A stretch of DNA of 64,000 nucleotides from Microbacterium sp. AB (lineage in GTDB: Bacteria; Actinomycetota; Actinomycetes; Actinomycetales; Microbacteriaceae). The stretch covers positions 1,426,001-1,490,000 of the forward strand of contig NZ_CP118157.1 in NCBI RefSeq assembly GCF_032878875.1, given 5' to 3'. Shown one piece after another: positions 45,410 through 54,495 of this stretch (positions are counted from its first letter, which is position 1; the number at the start of each line of letters is the position of its first letter). Under the pieces are notes generated by a model, which was not told the DNA's origin, searched no databases, and saw nothing but the letters and a program-made list of their open reading frames with translations. The position numbers and the translations under genes are program-made.

Positions 45410-46702
45410 CTACGAGGCGGCCGGCACGGCGCCCTCGTCGAGGGGGCCGTCCGACGTCGTCGCGACCGCACCGTGCTCGAGCGCGAGGACGATCCGCGTC
45501 CCCGCCGGAGCGTGCCCCGGATCGCGCAGCACTCCGCCGTCCTCCGTCTGGGCGATCGCGTAGCCGCGCGCGAGGGTCGCGTACGGCGAGAGCGCCCTGA
45601 GCGAGGCGCGCAGCTCGGCGGCGCGGCGTGCACCGGCGTCGACGGGCCGAGCGGCGAGGTCGCGACCGCGCGAGACGAGGAGGAACAGATCCTGCTCGCG
45701 CGACTCGACGAGGCGCTCGGGGGAGCGCAGCACGGGGCGCGAACGCAGGTTCTCGAGCTGGACGACGTCGTGCTGGACCCGCTGCTGGAGGCGTGTCGTG
45801 AGCCGGGATCGCAGCTGCTGCACGAGCGCGCGCTGCTCTCCGACGTCGGGCACGACGCGCTTGGCGGCATCCGTCGGCGTCGAGGCGCGCAGATCGGCGA
45901 CGTCGTCGAGCAGCGGATGGTCGTTCTCATGCCCGATGGCGCTCACGACAGGGGTCGAGGCCGCCGCGACGGCGCGGACGAGCCGTTCGTCGCTGAAGCC
46001 CAGCAGGGTCTGCGGGTCGCCGCCGCCGCGCGCGATGACGATGACGTCGATCTCGGGGTCCGCGTCGAGCGCGGCGAGCGCCTGGAGGATCTCGGGCACG
46101 CTGCGGTCGCCCTGGACGGCGGCATGGACGCGGCGGATGCGCACCTGCGGCCATCGCAGCTCCGCGTTGCGCAGGACATCCTTCTCGGCGTCGGAGCGCT
46201 CGCCCGTGATGAGGCCGATGCCGTGGGGCAGGAAGGGGAGTCGCTTCTTCCGCGCCGGGTCGAAGAGCCCCTCGGACCTGAGTCGCCGGCGCAGGCGCTC
46301 GAGGCGCTCCAGCTGCTCGCCGAGCCCGACATGGCGCATGGCGGACACCTGGAAGGAGAGGTCTCCGCCGCGGGGGTAGTAGTCCGCCTTCACGCAGGCG
46401 ACGACATGGTCGCCGACCTTGAGGTCGTCGGGGACGCGCGCGCGGACGCTCGACCACAGGCGCACGGAGATCTGCGCGTCCGAGCCCAGATCCTTCAGAC
46501 GCCCGAAGACGGCGCCGCCCCGCACGTTCCACGACGTGATCTCGCCCTCGACCCAGATCGACCCCCACCGCTCGATGAAGCCCTTGATCGTCTGGTTGAG
46601 ACGGGCGATCGAGGTCGGGGCCTCCGCGGTCGAGTCGCGGGGAGGGACGGCATCGGCCGGCGGCGACTCGCCCGCCGCGGTCTCCGGCTGGAAGGACGTC
46701 AT
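45410..46702 (-). CDS. xseA: Exodeoxyribonuclease VII large subunit
   Basis: Catalytic subunit of exonuclease VII, which degrades single-stranded DNA from both ends during repair. The 430-residue protein has an N-terminal OB fold (about 30-130: WVEGEITSWNVRGGAVFGRLKD). The nuclease core follows (LPFLPHGIGLITG, DVIVIARGGGDPQTLLGFSDE, SAIGHENDHPLLDDVADLRASTPTDAA). A long helical C-terminal region ends the protein. The ATG has AAGGAG upstream. It is divergent from ispH, as is usual in Actinobacteria. Confidence 0.97.
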   Translation of the reverse strand: MTSFQPETAAGESPPADAVPPRDSTAEAPTSIARLNQTIKGFIERWGSIWVEGEITSWNVRGGAVFGRLKDLGSDAQISVRLWSSVRARVPDDLKVGDHVVACVKADYYPRGGDLSFQVSAMRHVGLGEQLERLERLRRRLRSEGLFDPARKKRLPFLPHGIGLITGERSDAEKDVLRNAELRWPQVRIRRVHAAVQGDRSVPEILQALAALDADPEIDVIVIARGGGDPQTLLGFSDERLVRAVAAASTPVVSAIGHENDHPLLDDVADLRASTPTDAAKRVVPDVGEQRALVQQLRSRLTTRLQQRVQHDVVQLENLRSRPVLRSPERLVESREQDLFLLVSRGRDLAARPVDAGARRAAELRASLRALSPYATLARGYAIAQTEDGGVLRDPGHAPAGTRIVLALEHGAVATTSDGPLDEGAVPAAS

Positions 46703-46767
46703 GGTCTCCTTCGCGTGAGCGGGCTCTTCTCGGGCGGGGCACCCTGCCCGTCCCCAGGGGGCGCACG

Positions 46768-46773
46768 TAGGAT
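46768..46773 (+). promoter_or_regulatory. -10 box of the leaderless ispH transcript
   Basis: TAGGAT followed by 6 bases and the ATG at 46780. There is no ribosome site. It lies in the 77-base divergent region shared with xseA. Confidence 0.55.
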
Positions 46774-46779
46774 CGAGGC

Positions 46780-47841
46780 ATGAGCTCGACCGCCATCCAC
46801 CTGCCCGTGCCGCGCGTGCCGGGCCGGAGCGTGCGCCTTCAGGATAACCCGGTCACCGGACGCAAGCGCGTGCTGCTGGCGGCCCCCCGCGGGTACTGCG
46901 CCGGGGTGGACCGCGCCGTGATCACGGTGGAGAAGGCGCTCGGCCGCTACGGCGCCCCCGTCTACGTGCGCAAGCAGATCGTGCACAACATCCACGTCGT
47001 GCGCGAGCTCGAGGCCAAGGGCGCCGTCTTCGTCGACGAGGTCGACGAGGTGCCCGAGGGCGCGCACGTCGTCTTCAGCGCCCACGGGGTCTCGCCGGCC
47101 GTCGTGAACGCCGCCTCCGACCGGGGGCTCCGGGCGATCGACGCCACCTGCCCGCTCGTGACGAAGGTCCATCGCGAGGCCGTGCGGTTCGCCCGCGACG
47201 ACTACCAGATCCTCCTCGTCGGCCATGAGGGCCACGAAGAGGTCGAGGGCACGGCGGGCGAGGCCCCGGACAACGTCACGATCGTGAACTCGCCGGACGA
47301 GGCGGACACGGTCGAGGTCGACGATCCGTCGAAGCTCGTGTGGCTCTCGCAGACCACGCTGTCGGTCGACGAGACCATGGAGACCGTCGACCGGCTGCGC
47401 GCGCGCTTCCCCGAGCTGCACGACCCGCCGTCGGACGACATCTGCTACGCGACGCAGAACCGTCAGGTCGCCATCAAGAAGGTCGCCACGGGAGCGGATC
47501 TCGTGATCGTCGTCGGATCGGCGAACTCGTCGAACAGCGTGCGTCTCGTCGAGGTCGCGCTCCAGTACGGCGCGAAGGCCGCCTACCGCGTCGACTACGC
47601 GCACGAGGTCCGCCAGGAGTGGCTCGACGACGTCGAGACCGTGGGGGTGACGAGCGGAGCGTCCGTGCCGGAGGTGCTCGTGCAGGAGGTGCTGGAGGCG
47701 CTCTCGGGAGCGGGCTACCGCGACGTCGAAGAGGTGCGGACGGCGGAGGAGGACCTCATGTTCTCCTTGCCGAAGGAGCTGCGTCAGGACGCCTCCGGAC
47801 GGCGCGACGAGCGCGCCGTCGGCGGGCGGGGCCGTTCGTGA
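46780..47841 (+). CDS. ispH: 4-hydroxy-3-methylbut-2-enyl diphosphate reductase
   Basis: Last enzyme of the MEP pathway, making IPP and DMAPP with an iron-sulfur cluster. The 353-residue product has the three cluster cysteines C40 ([12 protein letters not shown]), C123 ([11 protein letters not shown]) and C221 ([10 protein letters not shown]). [16 protein letters not shown] and VGSANSSNS supply the substrate-binding residues. The N-terminal extension of about 30 residues is typical of actinobacterial forms. The downstream membrane gene overlaps its stop by 4 bases. Confidence 0.97.
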   Translation: MSSTAIHLPVPRVPGRSVRLQDNPVTGRKRVLLAAPRGYCAGVDRAVITVEKALGRYGAPVYVRKQIVHNIHVVRELEAKGAVFVDEVDEVPEGAHVVFSAHGVSPAVVNAASDRGLRAIDATCPLVTKVHREAVRFARDDYQILLVGHEGHEEVEGTAGEAPDNVTIVNSPDEADTVEVDDPSKLVWLSQTTLSVDETMETVDRLRARFPELHDPPSDDICYATQNRQVAIKKVATGADLVIVVGSANSSNSVRLVEVALQYGAKAAYRVDYAHEVRQEWLDDVETVGVTSGASVPEVLVQEVLEALSGAGYRDVEEVRTAEEDLMFSLPKELRQDASGRRDERAVGGRGRS

Positions 47842-48386
47842 GCGACCGCACCGACGACGCCCGTCCGCTGCCGAGGTACGGCCAGTACGCGTCGCCCGAG
47901 GAGCAGCGGGAGCGGATGGGCGTGCCCGAGCGGCAGGACGCCCAGCCCCCCGTGGCGCCGACCGCGTCCCCCGGCCCCGCCGAGACCGCCCCGCTCGTCG
48001 CGGGACCGTCGCGGGGGCGGCTGTTCGACAGGGCGGCGACCGTCGCCCTGCTCGTCTACGGCCTCTTCAACGTCGTCCAGTCGATCCCGATCCTCCTGGA
48101 CGCGACGCGGATGCTGCAGCTGATGGGCGTCGACGTCGAGCTGAGCGATCCCGCCGCCTCCCGCGCCTGGGGCGTCGCGGCGGTCGTCCTGCTCGCCCTG
48201 GGCTGGGTCGCGACCGCGCTGCTCGCGTGGCGGTCGCTGCGTCGGGGGAGGCTGTCGTTCTGGGTGCCCGTCGTCGGCGGAATCGTCTTCAACCTGCTCG
48301 CGAGCGTCGTCGTCGTGATCCCGCTCCTGGGCGACCCGGCCGTCGTCGAGGGGATCCTGCAGCTGCAGGACTCGCTCGGCTCCTGA
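47838..48386 (+). CDS. DUF6264-like membrane protein
   Basis: 182 residues. A soluble, proline-rich N-terminus ([19 protein letters not shown]) of about 60 residues is followed by three to four helices (about 66-88, 108-128 and 138-165). The pattern resembles the small-actinobacteria family DUF6264, recalled from memory rather than searched. The GTG start overlaps the ispH stop (GTGA), so the two are co-translated. No catalytic residues are apparent, and a 25-bp terminator follows directly. Confidence 0.8.
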   Translation: MSDRTDDARPLPRYGQYASPEEQRERMGVPERQDAQPPVAPTASPGPAETAPLVAGPSRGRLFDRAATVALLVYGLFNVVQSIPILLDATRMLQLMGVDVELSDPAASRAWGVAAVVLLALGWVATALLAWRSLRRGRLSFWVPVVGGIVFNLLASVVVVIPLLGDPAVVEGILQLQDSLGS

Positions 48387-48387
48387 G

Positions 48388-48439
48388 CCGGAACGACGGA
48401 TGCCCGGTGCCGAGCGGCACCGGGCATCCGTCGTTCCGG
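48388..48439. terminator. 25-bp perfect hairpin terminator between convergent genes
   Basis: A perfect 25-bp inverted repeat (48388-48412 with 48415-48439) with two central bases begins 2 bases after one stop and ends 10 bases before the fba stop. It is the longest perfect stem seen in the window and can act on both strands. Confidence 0.92.
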
Positions 48440-48449
48440 ACGGGCGCTG

Positions 48450-49478
<1,029 letters not shown>

Positions 49479-49644
49479 TGCGGTGCTCCTTCGAATGGCG
49501 ACGTGGGTGCAGTCTCAGCCTACCCGCGGCCGGATCCCACACGACCCCGCCCGTATTCCCGGGGGTTTCTCGCGAGCCGGAAAGAAACGTCGTTCCTTCG
49601 GCATCCATGCGAGGAAGGAAGCCGTGTCCTCGACGGTATGGGGC

Positions 49645-49650
49645 TAGCCT
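49645..49650 (+). promoter_or_regulatory. -10 box of the leaderless glpX transcript
   Basis: TAGCCT followed by 6 bases and the ATG at 49657, with no ribosome site between. Confidence 0.55.
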
Positions 49651-49656
49651 CGGACC

Positions 49657-50661
49657 ATGACCCTCGAAACGCATGAGATCGCCCGCGCCGACGACCTGAT
49701 CCCGCTCCACCCGGATCGCAACATCGCGCTCGAGCTGGTGCGGGCGACGGAGGCCGCCGCCATCCGCTCGGTGCCGTTCATCGGCCGCGGCGCGAAGGAG
49801 GAGGCGGACGGCGCCGCCGTCGACGCGATGCGCGCCTTCCTCGCGACGGTCGAGTTCGACGGCGTCATCGTCATCGGCGAGGGGGAGAAGGACAACGCGC
49901 CCATGCTCTTCAACGGGGAGCACGTCGGCACCGGCCGCGGTCGCGGGTACGACATCGCCGTGGACCCCATCGACGGCACGTCGCTGACGGCCGCCGGCCG
50001 CAACAACGCGCTGTCGGTGATCGCGCTGTCCGACCGCGGCACGATGCTCGACGCGTCGAGCGTGTTCTACATGGACAAGCTCGTGACCGGTCCGGCGGGC
50101 GTCGGCGTCGTCGACATCCGCCTCCCGATCGGCGAGAACATCCGCCTGCTGGCCAAGGCCCTCGACAAGCCCGTCGAGGAGATGGTGATCTCCGTGCTCA
50201 ACCGTCCGCGGCACGACCGGCTCGTCGAGGAGATCCGCGCGGCCGGCGCCGGGACTCGCCTCATGAGCGACGGCGACGTCGCGGGCGGCATCAACGCGGC
50301 ACGCCACGGCGCGCGCACGGACATGTGCGTGGGCGTCGGAGGCAGCCCGGAGGGGATCGTCACGGCCTGCGCGATCAAGGCGCTCGGCGGCCACATCCAG
50401 GGCCGTCTCTGGCCGCGCGACGACGACGAGGCCCAGCGCGGCATCGACGAGGGACTCAAGATGGACCACGTGTACGAGGCCGACGACCTCGTCGCGGGCA
50501 GCAACACGATCTTCGTCGCCACCGGCGTGACCGACGGCGCGCTCGTCGACGGCGTGCGCCGCAAGGACGGATTCGTCTACACCGAGAGCGTCGTGCTGCG
50601 CGGCCACTCGGGGACCCTCCGCCGGATCTCCTCGGAGCACCTCGAGTCGAAGTGGCTCTGA
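49657..50661 (+). CDS. glpX: Class II fructose-1,6-bisphosphatase
   Basis: Hydrolyses fructose 1,6-bisphosphate to fructose 6-phosphate in gluconeogenesis. The 334-residue product has the metal site (VIVIGEGEKDNAPML and VDPIDGTSLT), the GAKEEADGAAVDAMR segment and SGTLRRISSEHL at the C-terminus. GlpX is the main FBPase of most Actinobacteria. It is transcribed away from fba, and its promoter looks leaderless. Confidence 0.97.
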   Translation: MTLETHEIARADDLIPLHPDRNIALELVRATEAAAIRSVPFIGRGAKEEADGAAVDAMRAFLATVEFDGVIVIGEGEKDNAPMLFNGEHVGTGRGRGYDIAVDPIDGTSLTAAGRNNALSVIALSDRGTMLDASSVFYMDKLVTGPAGVGVVDIRLPIGENIRLLAKALDKPVEEMVISVLNRPRHDRLVEEIRAAGAGTRLMSDGDVAGGINAARHGARTDMCVGVGGSPEGIVTACAIKALGGHIQGRLWPRDDDEAQRGIDEGLKMDHVYEADDLVAGSNTIFVATGVTDGALVDGVRRKDGFVYTESVVLRGHSGTLRRISSEHLESKWL

Positions 50662-50824
50662 CCGCGTCCGGAGACGCGAGGGAGAGCGACGAGTCGCCGG
50701 CCCGCGGGCGGGCGACGCCCTCTTCGTGACGTGTCCGTGACCGCCGCGCCCGGTTCATCGGGGACAATGGAGTACGGCGCGGATCGACGAACGAGACGCC
50801 GGAGAGAAGAGGCGGAGCGAGAAT

Positions 50825-51025
50825 ATGGCCGTTCAGCACACCGCGCACCCGAAGACGGGGGCGCACGCCGTCGTGGCCTCGGCGAAGGATCCGGCGCGTC
50901 GTCCCGACGTGCTCTTCCGCGTGCGTCGCGCACCCGACCACGAGGTCAGCGCGTGGTGGCACATCGGAGCGTTCGTCGTCACCTCCGCGGCCGTCGTCGC
51001 CCTCCTCAGCTTCATCCCCGGCTGA
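50825..51025 (+). CDS. Small membrane protein with a basic cytoplasmic tail
   Basis: 66 residues. A soluble, histidine- and arginine-rich N-terminal 43 residues precede one C-terminal helix (about 44-64, WHIGAFVVTSAAVVALLSFI), a tail-anchored layout. GGAGCGAG precedes the ATG, and a GACAAT -10-like box lies near 50762. It ends 24 bases before the convergent rmuC stop. No family is recognised. Confidence 0.7.
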   Translation: MAVQHTAHPKTGAHAVVASAKDPARRPDVLFRVRRAPDHEVSAWWHIGAFVVTSAAVVALLSFIPG

Positions 51026-51049
51026 ACGGACGCCGCCGCGCGGTCGTGA

Positions 51050-52342
51050 TCAGTCGTCCAGACGGGCTCTGACGTCGTCGAGGGACGCGTCGTGCGCGGA
51101 GTCCTCCGGTCTCCCGAGGGCGTCGTCCGCGTCGAGAGCCGTGAGCAGCTCGGGCGCCGCCAGGCGCCGTGTCGCCTGCTCGACCGGACCGGGCGCGTCG
51201 ACGGCGTCGAGCTTCGTGGCGTCGATGCCCGGGAACCGCCGCGCGGTGACGAGGACGCGCGACTCGAGAGACCCGGCGAACTGGTTGTACGCGTCGACCG
51301 TGCGGTCGATCGCGCGTCGCAGCGAGTCGGCGTGCTTCGCGAGCATCCCGAGCCGGTCGTAGAGCTGGTTGCCCAGGTCGAACAGGGCTCGGGCCTCGGC
51401 GGACACCTCCTGCTGCGTCCACGTGTACGCGACCGTCTTCAGCACGGCCCACAGGTTGACGGGGGAGGCGAGGGCGACCCGGCGGCCGAACGCGTAGTCG
51501 AGCAGCGACGGATCGTGCTCGAGCGCCGTGCTCAGCACGGACTCGCTGGGGATGAAGCAGACGACGAACTCGGGGCTCGCGTCGAGACCCGCCCAGTAGG
51601 CCTTCCCGGCGAGCGCGTCGATGTGCGCACGCACGGCCTTGACGTGCCTCTGGAGGAGCGCCGTCCGTTGTGCGCCGTCCTGGCCGTCCGCCGTGTCGGA
51701 GATCGCCATGGCGTCGAGGAACGCGCCGAGCGGGGCCTTCGCGTCGACCGCGATCGCCTTGCCCCCGGGCAGGCGCACGATCATGTCGGGACGACCCGCG
51801 CCGCTGTCCGACGTGATCGACGCCTGCGTGTCGAAGTCGACGTGGTGCAGGAGGCCCGCGGCCTCCACGACGCGGCGCAGCTGCGTCTCGCCCCAGACGC
51901 CGCGGGCGGTGTTCGACCGCAGCGCGCCGGCGAGCGACTCGGTCGTCGCGCGCAGGGCCTCGTCGGCCTGCTGCGACCGCCGCAGCTGCTCGGAGATGGA
52001 GCCGAACTGCGACTGCCGCTCGCGTTCGAGCTCGTCCACCCGCTGCTGCATGCGATGGAGGGTCTCGCGCACGGGGGACAGCGCCTGCAGCACGGCGCTC
52101 TCGCGACGCGCCCGTTCCTCGGCGGCCTCCCGCTCGCTCCTCGCGTGCTCGACCGCATCGCGGCGAAGATCCTCCTGCCGTTCGACGCTCTCGCGGAGCG
52201 CGGCGATCTCCGCCTCCTGCGCGGCGAGGCGGGCGACGTTCGCGCTGTCGCGGCTCGAGGCGCCGCGTGCGCCGATCAGCCAGCCGATCACGGCGCCGAC
52301 GCCGAGCGCGATGAGCGCGATGAGCGTGGTCAGGGTGTCCAT
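51050..52342 (-). CDS. rmuC: DNA recombination protein RmuC
   Basis: 430 residues. An N-terminal membrane helix (about 5-24) anchors a long coiled coil (about 35-125). The RmuC nuclease-like domain (about 140-390) contains ARGVWGETQLRRVVEAAGL, GRPDMIVRLPGGKAIAVDAKAPL, FIPSESVLSTAL and SPVNLWAVLKTVAYTW. RmuC limits DNA inversions at short inverted repeats; the D...DAK pattern suits a PD-(D/E)xK-type nuclease. CAGACT lies 6 bases before the ATG, another near-leaderless arrangement. Confidence 0.93.
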   Translation of the reverse strand: MDTLTTLIALIALGVGAVIGWLIGARGASSRDSANVARLAAQEAEIAALRESVERQEDLRRDAVEHARSEREAAEERARRESAVLQALSPVRETLHRMQQRVDELERERQSQFGSISEQLRRSQQADEALRATTESLAGALRSNTARGVWGETQLRRVVEAAGLLHHVDFDTQASITSDSGAGRPDMIVRLPGGKAIAVDAKAPLGAFLDAMAISDTADGQDGAQRTALLQRHVKAVRAHIDALAGKAYWAGLDASPEFVVCFIPSESVLSTALEHDPSLLDYAFGRRVALASPVNLWAVLKTVAYTWTQQEVSAEARALFDLGNQLYDRLGMLAKHADSLRRAIDRTVDAYNQFAGSLESRVLVTARRFPGIDATKLDAVDAPGPVEQATRRLAAPELLTALDADDALGRPEDSAHDASLDDVRARLDD

Positions 52343-52385
52343 GGCACCAGTCTGCGGGCTGCCTGCGACATTCGAGGCGGACGCC

Positions 52386-52970
52386 TCAGACCGAGGCCTC
52401 GACCGGGTCGATCGCGCCCATCCTCACGCCCACGGCCGCGGCGAGCGCGTCGACGTCGTCCGCACCCGATCTGCGGGCGGCGTCGATGACGATGTGCGCG
52501 CACGCGAGGGCGTCCGCTCCGGCATCGTGATGCGCGAAGTCTGAGAACCCCGCCGCCGCGGCGGCGGCCGGAAGCCGGTAGGAGGGCAGCCGATAGGTCT
52601 TGCGGGCCACCTGCAGGCTGCAGAGATAGCGCCACGGCGGGCAGGGCACGCCGGACGCGGCGGCGGAGCGGCGCAGGACGCCCATGTCGAAGACGGCGCT
52701 GTGCGCCACGAGCGGATCCGACCCGACGAAGGAGGCGAGCGCGTCGAACTGCTCGGCCCATCCCGGCGCGGCGGCGACGTCGTCCTCGTAGATCCCGTGG
52801 ATCGTGGAGTTGAACGCGAAGAACTCGTCGAACCCGGCGGGCGGGCGGATGAGCCACGCCGCGGTGTCGACGACCTCGCCGTCGCGGACCCTCGCGAGCC
52901 CGACCTGGCAGGCGGACTCCGGTCGGGAGTTGGCCGTCTCGAAGTCGATCGCGGTGAAATCGAGAGGCAC
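52386..52970 (-). CDS. DEDD-type 3'-5' exonuclease (DnaQ-like)
   Basis: A 194-residue exonuclease related to the proofreading epsilon subunit. Exo I is TAIDFETAN (D9, E11), Exo II is VAHSAVFDM, and Exo III is HHDAGADALA, with H before D as in the DEDDh class. SSLQ-like CSLQVARKTYRL sits between. No BRCT or other extra domain is present. The GTG at 52970 has GGGAG about 9 bases upstream; a GTG six codons earlier abuts its putative site. It lies 43 bases from rmuC on the same strand, so a repair operon is possible. Confidence 0.88.
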   Translation of the reverse strand: MPLDFTAIDFETANSRPESACQVGLARVRDGEVVDTAAWLIRPPAGFDEFFAFNSTIHGIYEDDVAAAPGWAEQFDALASFVGSDPLVAHSAVFDMGVLRRSAAASGVPCPPWRYLCSLQVARKTYRLPSYRLPAAAAAAGFSDFAHHDAGADALACAHIVIDAARRSGADDVDALAAAVGVRMGAIDPVEASV

Positions 52971-53074
52971 GCGACCAGTCTCCCGCACCTTCGCTGAGAG
53001 TTCCTCGCGCCTCGCTCCTGTGAGCTCACCCGATGAAGTTGCACAGAGATGTGTAAGTTATTAATGTCGTCGGG

Positions 53075-53713
53075 GTGAACGCGACGAACCAGACGCCCCG
53101 GCCCCGGCGACGCGATGCGCGTGCCAACCGCGAGGCCATCCTCGTGGCCGCCGCGCGGGTGCTGCGGCGCGATCCGGAGGCGGCCGTCGACGCGGTCGCC
53201 GCAGAGGCGGGGCTCAGCCGTCGAGCCGTCTACGGGCACTTCTCCTCGCGGGAGGAGCTCCTCTCGGAGCTCATCGGACGGGGCACGGCGCAGATCGCCG
53301 CCGCCCTCTCCGATGTGCACGACGACGACCCGGCCGCCCACGTGGCGCGCATCGGCGACGTGCTGTGGGGGCAGATCTCCCACGTCCGGCTCGTGGCGCA
53401 GGTGGTCGTGCGCGGGCCGCTCGAAGGCGCCGTCGCCCGCGGGCTGGAGCCCATCCGGGCGTCGCTGCGGGACGCCGTGGCGCGCGGTGCGGCCGCGGGC
53501 GTCTTCCGCGACGACGTCGATCACGGCATCGTCGCCCGCCTCATCGAGGAGTCGGCGCTCGCGGTGCTCGACGAGGTCGTGCGGAGGCGGATGGCCGACG
53601 AGGACGCCCGGCGCCTCGTCGTCGTCACGGCGCTCGGGGTCGCCGGGCTCTCCTGGCGCGACGCGAGCGCCGTGGCGGATGCCGTGTCCGGCGCGCCGGG
53701 CGGGGCGGAGTGA
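53075..53713 (+). CDS. TetR-family regulator of the YhgE operon
   Basis: 212 residues. The helix-turn-helix is at about 18-62 (NREAILVAAARVL and AEAGLSRRAVYGHFSSREEL). The helical C-terminal ligand domain is typical of the family. It starts the operon TetR, degenerate ATPase, YhgE; its stop overlaps the next start by 4 bases (GTGA). The upstream region has an AT-rich stretch (GTAAGTTATTAATG, 53053-53066) and a small CACA-n4-TGTG dyad (53042-53053), a possible operator. In related operons the regulator often represses the exporter-like genes. Confidence 0.92.
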   Translation: MNATNQTPRPRRRDARANREAILVAAARVLRRDPEAAVDAVAAEAGLSRRAVYGHFSSREELLSELIGRGTAQIAAALSDVHDDDPAAHVARIGDVLWGQISHVRLVAQVVVRGPLEGAVARGLEPIRASLRDAVARGAAAGVFRDDVDHGIVARLIEESALAVLDEVVRRRMADEDARRLVVVTALGVAGLSWRDASAVADAVSGAPGGAE

Positions 53714-54495
53714 GGCTCTCGGCGCGGGGCGTCTCGAAGGGACGGGTGCTGCCGGAGACGACGGTGCACGCGCGCAGCGGCGCCGTCACGGTCGTCCCCG
53801 TCGAGGGAGGCCGGCGACCGACCGTCCTGGGCCTCGTCCTCAGCGGCCGGATGACCCCGGACACGGGTGAGGTGACGCGCGACGGCGAGCCGGACGCGCG
53901 GGCGCTGCGGAGGTCGGTGGCGCTCGTCGACGCGCCCGATGTCAGCGCGCCGGCCGACGATCTCGCCCTTCCCGTCGTCCTCCGCGAGGAGCTGATGTTC
54001 GCAGGGGTGCGCGGCACGCGCGGCGCGGTGAGGCGCATGCTCGCCGACGAGGGGCTCGTCGGCCACCGTTCCACGCCGATGGGCGAGCTGCCCGCCGACG
54101 TGAGGGTGCGGGTGCTCGCCGAGACGGCGGTGCGGCGCGAGGGCGTCGAGGCCCTCGTCATCGTCTCACCCGACCGGCACGGCGGCGACCCTCGGGACTG
54201 GTACGCCGTCGCCCGGGACGGGGCCGATCGCGGCCTGGCGGTCGTGGTGCTCGCCGGGGGTGCGGCGGTCGAGGCTCTGGGCGCCCTCGTGCCCGACGGC
54301 CTCGACGGTCACGGCCAGGTGCACGAGGACGTTCGACCCCCCGCGCCCGTCGCGGCGGATCCGACCCCGCCGCTCCCGACGGCTCCTCCCGTGTCGATCG
54401 CCCGCGTCGGAGAGAGAAGCGGGGGCCGCGACGCGGCGGAGGCCGGAGCGGCATACGAGACATCGGCGGACGACGCCGAGGAGACAGAGAGATAG
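53710..54495 (+). CDS. Degenerate ABC ATPase-like protein without Walker motifs
   Basis: 261 residues whose layout follows an ABC ATPase, but each catalytic motif is lost. The Walker A position reads VEGGRRPT (31-38, no GK[ST]). The downstream PDTGEVTRDG (50-59) is still ABC-like. The signature position reads MGELPAD (124-130) instead of LSGGQ, and Walker B reads LVIVSPDRHGG (149-159) without the DE pair. It should not hydrolyse ATP in the usual way. A Pro-rich, acidic C-terminal tail (about 205-261) follows. It is coupled to the TetR stop and abuts the YhgE start, so it is probably a structural partner of YhgE. Confidence 0.8.
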   Translation: MRLSARGVSKGRVLPETTVHARSGAVTVVPVEGGRRPTVLGLVLSGRMTPDTGEVTRDGEPDARALRRSVALVDAPDVSAPADDLALPVVLREELMFAGVRGTRGAVRRMLADEGLVGHRSTPMGELPADVRVRVLAETAVRREGVEALVIVSPDRHGGDPRDWYAVARDGADRGLAVVVLAGGAAVEALGALVPDGLDGHGQVHEDVRPPAPVAADPTPPLPTAPPVSIARVGERSGGRDAAEAGAAYETSADDAEETER

